Assembly (NCBI GenBank): GCA_964522665.1
Contig: CAZFVY010000154.1
Location: 1 to 10,971 of the forward strand
Direction: 5' to 3'
From: CAZFVY01 sp964522665
GTDB lineage: Bacteria > Verrucomicrobiota > Verrucomicrobiia > Limisphaerales > CAZFVY01
Length of the DNA stretch: 10,971 nt
Positions 1-6,726 of the stretch are shown here, one piece after another. The position numbers and the translations under genes were made by a program. Within the stretch, counting starts at the first letter, position 1. The number at the start of each line of letters is the position of its first letter. The notes under the pieces were generated by a model, which saw only the letters and a list, made by a program, of their open reading frames with translations, searched no databases and was not told the origin of the DNA.

Positions 1-698
1 GGATTCTTCACGAACCACATCGTGGTCGCATCGACGTGCGCGTAGTCGCGCTTGATCTCGGCAAAGTCCCGCTGGCCAATCTCGTGGAAGGCCCGCTCCC
101 AAAGATCGAAGGCAAAGGTCAGGACGTTGGTCTTGCCGCAAAGCGTGAGTTTCTTGTCTTTGTTCCGCCGGCGCGTCAATTCAAAGGCAAAACGAAGGCA
201 GCGCTCCACTCCGCGCCGCGTATTGATGCTCTCCTGGACCGCGATTTCGTGCGGCGTCCCCTTGAACACGAACCCGCCCGAGCCAGTGTACAGACCTTCA
301 TTGTTTTCGCGGACCACGACAAAATCGATATCGGCCGGCCCCTTGTCCTTCAGCGGGCAAAAGCGCTCGTCGTAAAGCTTGACCGGGCGAAGATTGATGT
401 ATTGTTCCAACTCGAAACGCAGCCGCAGCAGGATTCCTTTTTCGAGAATGCCCGGCTTCACGTCCGGGTGGCCAATCGCCCCGAGCAGGATCGCCGGAAA
501 CTTCCTCAGTTCCTCGACGACGCTGTCGGGCAACGCTTCGTGCGTGCGCAGGAAACGCTCCCCGCCGAGATCATACGGCGTGTAATCGAGTTTAAGAGAA
601 AACTTGGCCGCGGCGGCGTCCAGAACCTTTACCGCCTCCCGCACGACCTCCGGTCCAGTCCCGTCACCACCGATCACCGCGATAGAATAGCTTTTCAT
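1..698 (-). CDS. leuB: 3-isopropylmalate dehydrogenase-like decarboxylating dehydrogenase, 3' end cut by window edge
   Basis: The reading frame opens at ATG 698 and runs off the window edge, giving 232 residues with no stop. It belongs to the isocitrate/isopropylmalate dehydrogenase family; LeuB oxidises and decarboxylates 3-isopropylmalate with NAD in cytoplasmic leucine synthesis. The N-terminus has the family start IAVIGGDGTGPEV (residues 6-18). Expected substrate-site residues are visible: Arg94 and Arg104 ten residues apart, Arg130 and Tyr137 in VVRENNEGLYTG, Lys189 in GKTNVL, and Asp223 in HVDATTMWFVKN. A full protein would be about 350-370 residues, so roughly the last third is missing. 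No clear Shine-Dalgarno precedes the ATG. A hairpin after the upstream cytochrome gene suggests separate transcription. A tartrate or other beta-decarboxylating dehydrogenase of the same fold cannot be excluded without the C-terminus. Confidence 0.85.
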   Translation of the reverse strand, partial: MKSYSIAVIGGDGTGPEVVREAVKVLDAAAAKFSLKLDYTPYDLGGERFLRTHEALPDSVVEELRKFPAILLGAIGHPDVKPGILEKGILLRLRFELEQYINLRPVKLYDERFCPLKDKGPADIDFVVVRENNEGLYTGSGGFVFKGTPHEIAVQESINTRRGVERCLRFAFELTRRRNKDKKLTLCGKTNVLTFAFDLWERAFHEIGQRDFAEIKRDYAHVDATTMWFVKN

Positions 699-826
699 GA
701 GTTCAACAATAGCATTGCCTCAGTCAGGGTTTCATTTGGAACGCCCGGATGCTAATCCATCGGTCTCGACAGGCAATGGAAAAGTTGAATCAATGGCCAC
801 CTGACAAACCGCAGAATGACCGGCCT

Positions 827-846
827 GGGTGAGCGTCCGCTCACCC
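827..846 (-). terminator. Perfect hairpin after the cytochrome operon, possible terminator
   Basis: An 8-bp perfect inverted repeat (GGGTGAGC and GCTCACCC) with a 4-base loop lies about ten bases past the stop of the seven-heme cytochrome gene and before leuB. In the minus direction no U-tract follows, so intrinsic termination is uncertain. Its position makes an end-of-operon role, or an mRNA 3'-end stabiliser, the best guess. Confidence 0.5.
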
Positions 847-855
847 AAAGATCGC

Positions 856-2352
856 CTACTCCTTCGGAAACGCTCCGGTGTGGCAATTATTGCAGGAGAA
901 ATCCTCGTTGATCGAATCGATGTGGAAAAAGTGGTAGCCCTTGGGGTCGAGCTTGTCGAGTTGCGCGCCGCTACCCTGCGCCAGGATCGTGTGGCACGAA
1001 TTGCAGTCGCTCGCCTTGATTGCGGCTTTGCCGTCCGAGGACTTGTGTTTGCCATCGTGGCAGCGGAAGCAACCCGGGCCGTCCTTGTGATTCAAATTGT
1101 CGGGATACGCGCGCCAATCCGCCTTCATCTCCGGAAAGAAGTTGGCGCTATATATCTGCTGCACCGCGCGCACCACCGCCGGGCCTTGCGGTTGTTTGCC
1201 ATAGGCGCTTTTCAGGCTCGTCTCAATGGCGGCCAACGCCTCGGTTTCGTTCGTGTAGTTGCGCGTGAGTACGGCGACGGAGTTGGACTTGACCCAGTTG
1301 AGCGATGGATCGATCAAGCCGACGGCCATCGCGTGATCCACCGCCTCATTCGGAGAGTGAAATCGGTGGGCCGGTCGATTGTGGCAATCAAGGCAGTCCA
1401 TCCGTCGGATCGCGTGTTGGGCCGGATCATCCTTGAAGTCCGGCGTGCGATATTCGGTCGCCTTGCCGTCGGCGTCGGTCACCCGCACCCAGGGAATCAC
1501 CTGCCGATGATCGTCCGCCGCGATGAATTCGACCTTGTTGGCCAGGTTCATGTGCCAGTGGACGCCGCCGCCAGGCCCGCCCCCGGCGCTGCCGCCGCCC
1601 ACCTTCAAGATCAGCCGCACCGCGAACGGCGTGTTCGTCTCGTCGGCCAGAAAATGCGTGTAGGTCCGGTCCAGGTTGCCGATGTAGCGTTGCGACCAAT
1701 GGCATTGCTCGCAAGTTTCCTGCGCGGGACGAAGTTGATTGAGCGGCGGCTCGATCGGGCGATGATAACTTACCCGCACCGCGCAATAGAGTTGATGCAG
1801 GCCATTGATCTTCGATTTAACGTAGGCGCCCACCCCCGGGCCGACGTGGCAATCGGTGCAATCGACGCGCGCGTGCGGTGAGTTGAGGTACGCCGTGTAC
1901 TCCGGCTTCATCGGCGTGTGGCAGGCTTGCCCGCAGAACTGCACCGATTCCGTGTAGTGATACGTCTTGGTGCTGCCGATCGCGGTCAGCAGCAGAAAGC
2001 CAGCCGCCCCGCCAAGAAATACCCCCAGGAGTTTACGGTCCCGCGGCCGCGCCAGATCGATCACCAGGACATGCGGCAACGCGTCCGCCGTGGATTGGCG
2101 CTGGTGCCGCCGGGAAATCCACGCCCCGAGCACGATCAGGAACAGCCCGAGGAACACGAACCCAGGCGAAACGATATACGTCAGGATGCCGAGGTACGGA
2201 TTGCTGTGCGACGCGAAAAGATCGATCGCGAAGAGGAGCAGAAACGCGAACAGCCCGCCCATCGAGACGACCAAGCCGCCCAGGCTTAACCAGTTCCGCA
2301 GGTAACGCGGCCGTCGCGGGCCGCCCGAAGGCTCAGCGTTGTTGGATGCCAT
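856..2352 (-). CDS. Membrane-anchored seven-heme NapC/NirT-type cytochrome c
   Basis: This 498-residue protein probably takes electrons from membrane quinol and passes them to periplasmic cytochromes. The N-terminus has three hydrophobic segments (about residues 22-46, 53-79 and 108-126), where classical NapC/NrfH has one. The rest should be periplasmic. Heme-binding motifs are at C140-C144-H145 (CGQACH, three residues between the cysteines), C165-C168-H169, C214-C217-H218, C320-C323-H324, C428-C431-H432, C450-C453-H454 and C487-C490-H491. The stretch FCGQACHTPMKPEYTAY, the SPHARVDCTDCHVGPG block and the RPAQETCEQCHW block match, from memory, NapC/NirT-like proteins of Acidobacteria and related phyla. 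The region 251-269 is glycine-rich and ends in HWHMN. The start is the first ATG of the frame; its Shine-Dalgarno is weak. It is last in the cytochrome cluster, 77 bases after the monoheme gene. The exact electron acceptor is inferred from context only. Confidence 0.9.
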   Translation of the reverse strand: MASNNAEPSGGPRRPRYLRNWLSLGGLVVSMGGLFAFLLLFAIDLFASHSNPYLGILTYIVSPGFVFLGLFLIVLGAWISRRHQRQSTADALPHVLVIDLARPRDRKLLGVFLGGAAGFLLLTAIGSTKTYHYTESVQFCGQACHTPMKPEYTAYLNSPHARVDCTDCHVGPGVGAYVKSKINGLHQLYCAVRVSYHRPIEPPLNQLRPAQETCEQCHWSQRYIGNLDRTYTHFLADETNTPFAVRLILKVGGGSAGGGPGGGVHWHMNLANKVEFIAADDHRQVIPWVRVTDADGKATEYRTPDFKDDPAQHAIRRMDCLDCHNRPAHRFHSPNEAVDHAMAVGLIDPSLNWVKSNSVAVLTRNYTNETEALAAIETSLKSAYGKQPQGPAVVRAVQQIYSANFFPEMKADWRAYPDNLNHKDGPGCFRCHDGKHKSSDGKAAIKASDCNSCHTILAQGSGAQLDKLDPKGYHFFHIDSINEDFSCNNCHTGAFPKE

Positions 2353-2365
2353 AATCCGATTTAGC

Positions 2366-2389
2366 GCCGGGTTTGCCGATCAACCCGGC
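2366..2389 (-). other. Stem-loop in the gap before the seven-heme cytochrome gene
   Basis: A perfect 8-bp inverted repeat (GCCGGGTT / AACCCGGC) with an 8-base loop lies 14 bases upstream of the ATG at 2352. No T-run follows it in the minus direction. It could shape the leader of the downstream gene or mark an mRNA processing site. Function is inference. Confidence 0.4.
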
Positions 2390-2392
2390 TGA

Positions 2393-2409
2393 GTGGCGCT
2401 TCCCGCCAC
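2393..2409 (-). other. Second stem-loop in the same gap
   Basis: A 6-bp inverted repeat (GTGGCG / CGCCAC) with a 5-base loop lies just upstream of the larger stem-loop in the minus direction, 20 bases after the monoheme cytochrome stop. With its neighbour it fills most of the 77-base gap. It lacks a U-tract, so I do not call it a terminator. Confidence 0.3.
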
Positions 2410-2429
2410 CTGGGGGCGTGTCCGAAGGA

Positions 2430-2756
2430 CTACTTCTTGAAGGCACGAATATAGGCAATGAGCGCCTTGATCTCGTCATCGTTCAGCTTGTCGCCGTACG
2501 GGTCCATCTTCTTTTTGCCCTTATCGACGACTCCTTCCTTGATGATCTTGACCGCCGCGTCATCCTTCAGTTCTTCCTGAACCTTGGCATCAGTATAATC
2601 CTTGGCCCCGCTCTGACGGCCCATCTTGGTCTGGCCTTTGCCGTCCGCGCCGTGGCATTTCTGGCAATTCTTTTCCCAATTCTCCTTCACGTCCGCGGCC
2701 AGGCACGCGCCCGTGAGCGCCGCGAACAGACCCATAGTTAACCACAGTTTCTTCAT
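2430..2756 (-). CDS. Small periplasmic monoheme cytochrome c (class I)
   Basis: This 108-residue protein is a probable soluble electron shuttle. Residues 1-21 form a signal peptide (MKKLWL, then a hydrophobic core, ending ACLAA). The Cys at residue 18 gives only a poor lipobox, so cleavage by ordinary signal peptidase is more likely than lipidation. The single heme motif CQKCH is at 31-35 and is followed by GADGKGQ, as in class I cytochromes. A likely axial ligand is Met84 in KKKMDPYGDKL. The C-terminal helix DDEIKALIAYIRAF (93-106) is the usual closing helix of the fold. The frame is open further upstream, but ATG 2756 is chosen because it directly begins the signal peptide. It sits between the barrel gene (89-base gap) and the seven-heme quinol-oxidase candidate, which fits a periplasmic link between inner and outer membrane components. 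Confidence 0.9.
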   Translation of the reverse strand: MKKLWLTMGLFAALTGACLAADVKENWEKNCQKCHGADGKGQTKMGRQSGAKDYTDAKVQEELKDDAAVKIIKEGVVDKGKKKMDPYGDKLNDDEIKALIAYIRAFKK

Positions 2757-2845
2757 AAGTTTCAAAAGCTTCTCTTGCGATGGAATTGAGCCGCCCCGGC
2801 CTGCGTTTGGCAAGTCCTTTTGGCGCCGCCGCGGCCCGTTCCGCC

Positions 2846-4990
2846 TCAGAACCGGTACTGCAGGCTCGAGTAAACCAAATGGGCGTCGTAGTTGTTGAAG
2901 CCGCCAGAGGTACCGTCGCGGTTCCGGAAGAAGCCGTATTTGAGCGACATGCGCACGGCCCGGCTGATTTGCCGGCTGATCGTGGCCGTGATGCCACTCT
3001 CTTCGGCATCGGCCCCGTACGGCATCCCGAACGCGGCATTGTTCACGTAGTCGTTCGCCCGATAGTAGAAGTACTGCGCCTGGAAGTCGGTTTTTTCGTT
3101 TAAGGCGTAACCGACCGCGCAACTGGCATTCCAGTAATTATTCTTGGCGTTCAGGACTAAGTTCGTCGCGCCGAGCTGCGTCGAGGCAGGCGTATCCGTG
3201 CCATCGAGCGCGTAGCTGGCGCTGGCCTGAACGTAAAGCCGGGAAAGGGGCGTCCAGCTCAAGCTCTCACTGATGATATGACTGTGAATCTTCGCGCTTT
3301 GTTGATCGCTCAGGTACTGCCCCTGCGTGTCGATCGTCGAAAGTTGGAAGTCATACCGCGTGATCGACGTTAGGGTCCCGCAAGGCCGCCAGGTGGCGCG
3401 GATGTTCATATCATCCGTCCGGAAACTTTGGTCGGTCAAGTAGGCCGGATAGCGATCGCCGCTGGTCGGCAGGTTCGAGGTCGAATCCTGGCTGCTCGAA
3501 TAATCGTAGTTGTGGTCCTTGTGGTAGTATTGCGCGCCGAAATTAAGCCGGCTCAACGGATACCAGTTCGCGCCGATGGTGTACTTCTGGTCGAAGCGGT
3601 TCCAATCGGTGTCGCGAAACAAGCCCAACGTGTTCGTCAGCACCGCCAACTCGTCTTCCATCTGGTTGCCGTCGGTCTCGGACCACTCGCCGCGGGTATA
3701 AATTGACCAGTTCTTAAAGCCCGTGTAGCGCGCTTCCAGACTCTGCGAAACCTCGGTGTAGCCGTCTTCCGAGGAATTCGAGGTGAAGACCTGCGAGGTG
3801 GCCAGCGCCGGCGCCGAGCCGACGCTCGTATCGAGGAAGTTAGCCACTCCGTGGAGAGTCTCCTTCTCGACTCGCAAAGAAGGGACGACCGTCAGGTATT
3901 CCCAAGGCGAATACATCAAATTCAAATTGCCGACATATTGCTTCATCTGCGCGCCGCCCGAGAGTCCGACGAAACCTTCGTCGCGCGTTTGCCGCCGCGC
4001 AAACGTCGGGTCATAAATCGGATCGTAGCTCGAGCCATAAATCCGGCTGCCTGAGATATCGGTATCCAGCGAAGTGGCGGAGCCGCCCAGCGTCAGCGTG
4101 AGGTTGTCCTTCAGGCGCGATTCCGTGAACGCGTGGACGTTGAACATGTTCTCTTTCAACCCGTCGGTCTGCACCACATCGCGGTCAACGCTTTCACCGG
4201 GCCGCCGCTGAATGTCGCGCGAATCCAGATTGTCAATGATCTCGTACCGCACGCCCAAGCCAATGTCGGTATTCCCGATGGTGTGCTTGGCGTCGCCCTC
4301 AAAACTGTCGCGTTTCTCGTCCAGCGACAGGAATGTGGGCACGATATTGCGCGTACCGAGGCCGCCGGTGAGGTTCGAATCACCCCACTCGGTGGAATCT
4401 TTCATGCCGCTGCGAAACTCGTGCGAATAACGGAAGGTGAGTTCCGGCACATCCGGCAAACGGAGGCCCGCCTCGACCCACGCCTGCCCTCGATCCACGT
4501 GCAGATCGTTATCGTAAATGGAAATGAACTTGCTATTCGGCGGGAAGAATCCGGCGTTGCCATCGTAGTAGGTCCGAAACTCGTTGTAACCCGCGCTGAT
4601 GTACCCTTTATCCGGCTCCGAGAGCTTGAGCCGGACGTCGTAGTCGTGATTGTCGAAGATGCCGTGGCCGTCGATTTCGAACGTGCCCTTCTTGCCGACG
4701 TTCTGTTCGTAATGGAATTCTTCAATCCCACCGAACGGCCCCTTGGGCAGGCCGCTGCGCTGTTGGGCGGCCGCTTTGTCCCCGTCGATGAACGTGCTGC
4801 CGACGCCGAGGGTGATCGAGTTGACCAGTTCGTTGGTGGAGCTTTCGCTCAACTCCGGCGCCTTGGCGGGCTTGGCGTCGGGCTTCTCTTGCGCCACCAG
4901 GGGCAGCGTTGACCCGGCCAGCGCCAGGCCGGCCACCAAACCATTCACCGTGGCGCGGCGCCGCGGCGCCGCTATCATCCTCTTTTTCAT
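2846..4990 (-). CDS. MtrB/PioB-like outer-membrane beta-barrel of a porin-cytochrome conduit
   Basis: This 714-residue protein has a basic N-terminus and hydrophobic signal (residues 1 to about 34, ending LPLVAQ), then a Lys/Pro/Ala-rich linker. A long run of short alternating strands rich in Tyr, Ser, Asn and Asp follows, and the last residues are LQYRF. A terminal Phe after alternating hydrophobic residues is the usual signal for outer-membrane barrel insertion. The length is close to the roughly 700 residues of MtrB/PioB barrels, which sheath a periplasmic multiheme cytochrome so electrons can cross the outer membrane. The N-terminal CxxC motif of gammaproteobacterial MtrB is absent; the only two Cys (in RPCGTL and NASCAVG) lie far downstream. 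It is 31 bases after the octaheme gene, so co-transcription is likely. Assignment rests on architecture and neighbours, since barrel sequences diverge quickly; another large porin is the main alternative. Confidence 0.82.
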   Translation of the reverse strand: MKKRMIAAPRRRATVNGLVAGLALAGSTLPLVAQEKPDAKPAKAPELSESSTNELVNSITLGVGSTFIDGDKAAAQQRSGLPKGPFGGIEEFHYEQNVGKKGTFEIDGHGIFDNHDYDVRLKLSEPDKGYISAGYNEFRTYYDGNAGFFPPNSKFISIYDNDLHVDRGQAWVEAGLRLPDVPELTFRYSHEFRSGMKDSTEWGDSNLTGGLGTRNIVPTFLSLDEKRDSFEGDAKHTIGNTDIGLGVRYEIIDNLDSRDIQRRPGESVDRDVVQTDGLKENMFNVHAFTESRLKDNLTLTLGGSATSLDTDISGSRIYGSSYDPIYDPTFARRQTRDEGFVGLSGGAQMKQYVGNLNLMYSPWEYLTVVPSLRVEKETLHGVANFLDTSVGSAPALATSQVFTSNSSEDGYTEVSQSLEARYTGFKNWSIYTRGEWSETDGNQMEDELAVLTNTLGLFRDTDWNRFDQKYTIGANWYPLSRLNFGAQYYHKDHNYDYSSSQDSTSNLPTSGDRYPAYLTDQSFRTDDMNIRATWRPCGTLTSITRYDFQLSTIDTQGQYLSDQQSAKIHSHIISESLSWTPLSRLYVQASASYALDGTDTPASTQLGATNLVLNAKNNYWNASCAVGYALNEKTDFQAQYFYYRANDYVNNAAFGMPYGADAEESGITATISRQISRAVRMSLKYGFFRNRDGTSGGFNNYDAHLVYSSLQYRF

Positions 4991-5021
4991 GGGCGTTGCC
5001 TTTCGCTAATTCAAGTTTCAA

Positions 5022-5825
5022 TTAGAACCGCATCGATGAACCGATCTGCGAACCGTGAACGGCTTCGTGGCAGCCGGCGGACCAGCAGGTGCCGCGGCTC
5101 AGGAACGACGTGTGATTCTGGCCGCCGATCAGGATCACTCCAGGAGTGACCTGTTGTTGGAAGTGGCACTTGAGGCAGAGACTTTGATTGCGCGCGACCA
5201 GCATTTTCTGGTTCACCGAGCCGTGCGGCTCATGGCAAGTCCAGCACCCCTCGCGCAAGGCCTCGTGCTCGAAGACGAAGGGTCCGAACTGCGCCGTATG
5301 GCACTTGCGACAGGTCTCGTTCTCGGAAAGCAGCTCGGTGCCGCCGCCCTTTATTGCCGAGCCGCTATGCGGATTATGGCAATCCCCGCAGCTCACTTTG
5401 CCCTCCAGCACCGGGTGATGGTGCGGCAGGCTGAACTGCCCCTGTTTATCAAGATGACATTGAAAACATGCGTCCGGCGACTTCCGCGGATTGACGATCG
5501 TGTGACGCGCGCCGCCCGATTGGTTATGAATGCTCCCCGGCCCGTGGCACGACTCGCAGCCGATGTTTTTGGCGTTGTCCCCGGGCGCCTGTAATTTGGC
5601 ATGCGTCGCCGACTTGAAGCCGCGCACAATATCGGCATGGCATTCTTCGCACGTTTTTGACCCGACGAAGAGCGCGCCCGGAACGGCCGGCGGCGCCATG
5701 ACCGTGCGCTGCAACGTGCCGCACGAGATTAGCGCCAGCGCCAGTCCAGATACCGAGCCGATCAACAATGCCCTCCGTGGCCAGGTCTGAAACCAGCGCG
5801 CCAACGGCGCAGTAATCCGATTCAT
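5022..5825 (-). CDS. Octaheme DmsE/MtrA-like c-type cytochrome lipoprotein
   Basis: This 267-residue protein is the probable electron-carrying core that docks into the neighbouring barrel. The signal (residues 10-35) ends in a lipobox, LISC, so Cys35 should be lipidated. Eight heme sites are visible: C59/C62/H63, C90/C93/H94, C120/C123/H124, C146/C149/H150, C172/C175/H176, C194/C197/H198, C217/C220/H221, and an atypical last one, C247-C252-H253 (CWSAGCH, four residues between the cysteines). The tail CWSAGCHEAVHGSQIGSSMRF is the kind of ending I recall for DmsE-like cytochromes. MtrA and DmsE normally bind ten hemes; this one is two short. The start at 5825 is supported by AAAGGAG five bases upstream; the frame is open for 22 more codons, but that extension precedes the signal peptide. 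It is the first gene of the cluster. Direction and partner of electron flow are inferred. Confidence 0.9.
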   Translation of the reverse strand: MNRITAPLARWFQTWPRRALLIGSVSGLALALISCGTLQRTVMAPPAVPGALFVGSKTCEECHADIVRGFKSATHAKLQAPGDNAKNIGCESCHGPGSIHNQSGGARHTIVNPRKSPDACFQCHLDKQGQFSLPHHHPVLEGKVSCGDCHNPHSGSAIKGGGTELLSENETCRKCHTAQFGPFVFEHEALREGCWTCHEPHGSVNQKMLVARNQSLCLKCHFQQQVTPGVILIGGQNHTSFLSRGTCWSAGCHEAVHGSQIGSSMRF

Positions 5826-5830
5826 AATAA

Positions 5831-5837
5831 CTCCTTT
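5831..5837 (-). promoter_or_regulatory. Strong ribosome binding site fixing the octaheme gene start
   Basis: On the minus strand AAAGGAG lies five bases before ATG 5825. It is the clearest Shine-Dalgarno in the window and decides against the longer in-frame start at 5891. Being at the first gene of the cluster, it fits the start of a new transcript. Confidence 0.75.
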
Positions 5838-5898
5838 CATGGGGTCCAGTTGGGTTTTCCGGAGGATACGAACGACGGTTTTGAGGAGCAAGGGAATC

Positions 5899-5920
5899 CG
5901 CTCAATACTTCAACGCTCAA
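5899..5920 (-). repeat. Direct repeat upstream of the cytochrome cluster
   Basis: CGCTCAA occurs at 5899-5905 and again at 5914-5920, a 15-base period (TTGAGCG on the transcribed side), 74-95 bases upstream of the octaheme start. The spacing, about one and a half helical turns, and the position would suit a regulator binding site, but two 7-base copies can arise by chance. Confidence 0.3.
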
Positions 5921-6065
5921 ACCAGATTCCACACCTGTTGTCCCGCCCGGGTCTGCCGTCTCTGGCTTGGTTCGCATTGCCTAACTTTCTGCTGCTTCTA
6001 TTTCCCGACGTTCCATCGCGCCCGCGGCGCCATCCCGTCCGGCGAGTTTGGGTTCATCGCGGCGG

Positions 6066-6086
6066 CTCAAGTCTCAAGCGCTTGAG
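6066..6086. promoter_or_regulatory. Possible operator: 14-base palindrome plus an extra half-site
   Basis: CTCAAGCGCTTGAG at 6073-6086 is a perfect 14-base palindrome. Another CTCAAG half-site lies directly before it at 6066-6071, so the hexamer is present three times in 21 bases. It lies in the divergent intergenic region, about 240 bases upstream of the cytochrome cluster. A dimeric regulator site is plausible; no specific regulator is recognised. Confidence 0.4.
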
Positions 6087-6157
6087 TTTCTTGGGGTAAT
6101 TAATAGCCGCTCTCACCCGGGTCCGCTAACCGGATTTTGCCAAATCTTCGCGCTTTG

Positions 6158-6185
6158 TTGTCGGGACAGCGTCCCGGGACGACAA
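6158..6185. repeat. Nested inverted repeat in the intergenic region
   Basis: TTGTCG (6158-6163) and CGACAA (6180-6185) form outer arms around two competing inner pairings: CGGGAC-AGC-GTCCCG (6162-6176), or the self-complementary GTCCCGGGAC (6171-6180). Compact nested palindromes like this are typical of interspersed repetitive extragenic elements. No second copy is in this window, so the repeat-family idea is inference. Confidence 0.4.
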
Positions 6186-6418
6186 GCGGCTCCATCGCGC
6201 GGTCGCCGCCCGGCCAACGCCCACTGCGTCGGAGCGGGTCGATGAACCGCATCATGACCCAATTAATTTGAGCTGTTCGGCGACCGGGCTTAACCGCCCT
6301 CCCCGGCGGACCCCGTTTCGTAAGCGGTATCTGCGGTGAGCCTGGCAAGATTGGTGTGATCCTCAGCAACTGAAGTTAAGACGCCCTTCGTTTGCTCGGG
6401 CATCTTACACCTATCGAT

Positions 6419-6697
6419 ATGAAACGATTGCCCGCTCCAAAAAGCCACGCCACTCTCGCGGTGGATCGGACGGTGCGCCTCCGGCCCGCGGGGCCGGCGC
6501 CAATCCCTTCGGCGGCGCATGCGTTCCTCCGGGCCATGGACCTGCGGCCCGCCGTCGAGCGGACCGCGCGGGCGTCCGGCGCTGAAATCCGCGCTTGCCC
6601 CGCGTTCGCGCCCCACGATAGGATCGTCGCTCATGCCCCGGACATTTTCGGCTCCCTTGGGCGGCCCGGCCGCGAAGCCTTTTTTGAAATGGACTGA
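6419..6697 (+). CDS. Small hypothetical protein, probable diverged paralogue of the 7829-8149 product
   Basis: This 92-residue frame starts at ATG 6419 and stops 29 bases before the next gene. I recognise no domain. It is called because of an ungapped resemblance to the 106-residue product at 7829-8149. AFLRAMDLR (35-43) aligns with AFLRTTDLR, and DIF..L.R..REAF (75-88) aligns with EIF..W.R..RQAF. The spacing between the blocks is identical in both, with about 17 identities in 55 positions by hand. Both proteins start with MKR and precede a gene of the same N-terminal domain family. The middle is Ala/Pro/Arg-rich and weak in acidic residues compared with its paralogue, so this copy may be decaying. 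No good Shine-Dalgarno is seen. A chance open frame remains possible. Confidence 0.45.
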   Translation: MKRLPAPKSHATLAVDRTVRLRPAGPAPIPSAAHAFLRAMDLRPAVERTARASGAEIRACPAFAPHDRIVAHAPDIFGSLGRPGREAFFEMD

Positions 6698-6726
6698 CCA
6701 AGAACACCCAAATAGAAAGCCAGCTT

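Larger units (their letters stand above)
5826..6418. other. Long intergenic region between divergent blocks
   Basis: About 590 bases separate the leftward cytochrome cluster from the rightward module. I find no convincing gene, tRNA or clear sigma-70 promoter. An 89-codon minus-strand frame at 6100-6369 is open, but it lacks recognisable domains, is low in acidic residues, and runs through the inverted repeat at 6158-6185. The region should hold the promoters of both blocks. It contains a direct repeat near the cytochrome gene, a 14-base palindrome and a nested inverted repeat, listed separately. Confidence 0.6.

Noticed and set aside
785..793. TTGAATCAA palindrome near leuB as an Fnr-type half-site pair
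   Set aside because: The Fnr consensus needs a four-base spacer; here it is one base, so the match is chance.
829..1881. A 350-codon plus-strand open frame over the seven-heme cytochrome gene
   Set aside because: It is the antisense shadow of a gene with seven clear heme motifs; the frame stays open because of high GC third-position bias and shows no domain.
4365..4400. A GGTTCGAATC-like stretch resembling a tRNA T-loop
   Set aside because: It lies inside the barrel coding sequence, with no acceptor stem or anticodon arm around it.
6100..6369. An 89-codon minus-strand open frame in the long intergenic region
   Set aside because: No recognisable domain, Arg/Pro/Gly-rich and acid-poor composition, and it spans the nested inverted repeat; more likely repeat-derived noncoding DNA.
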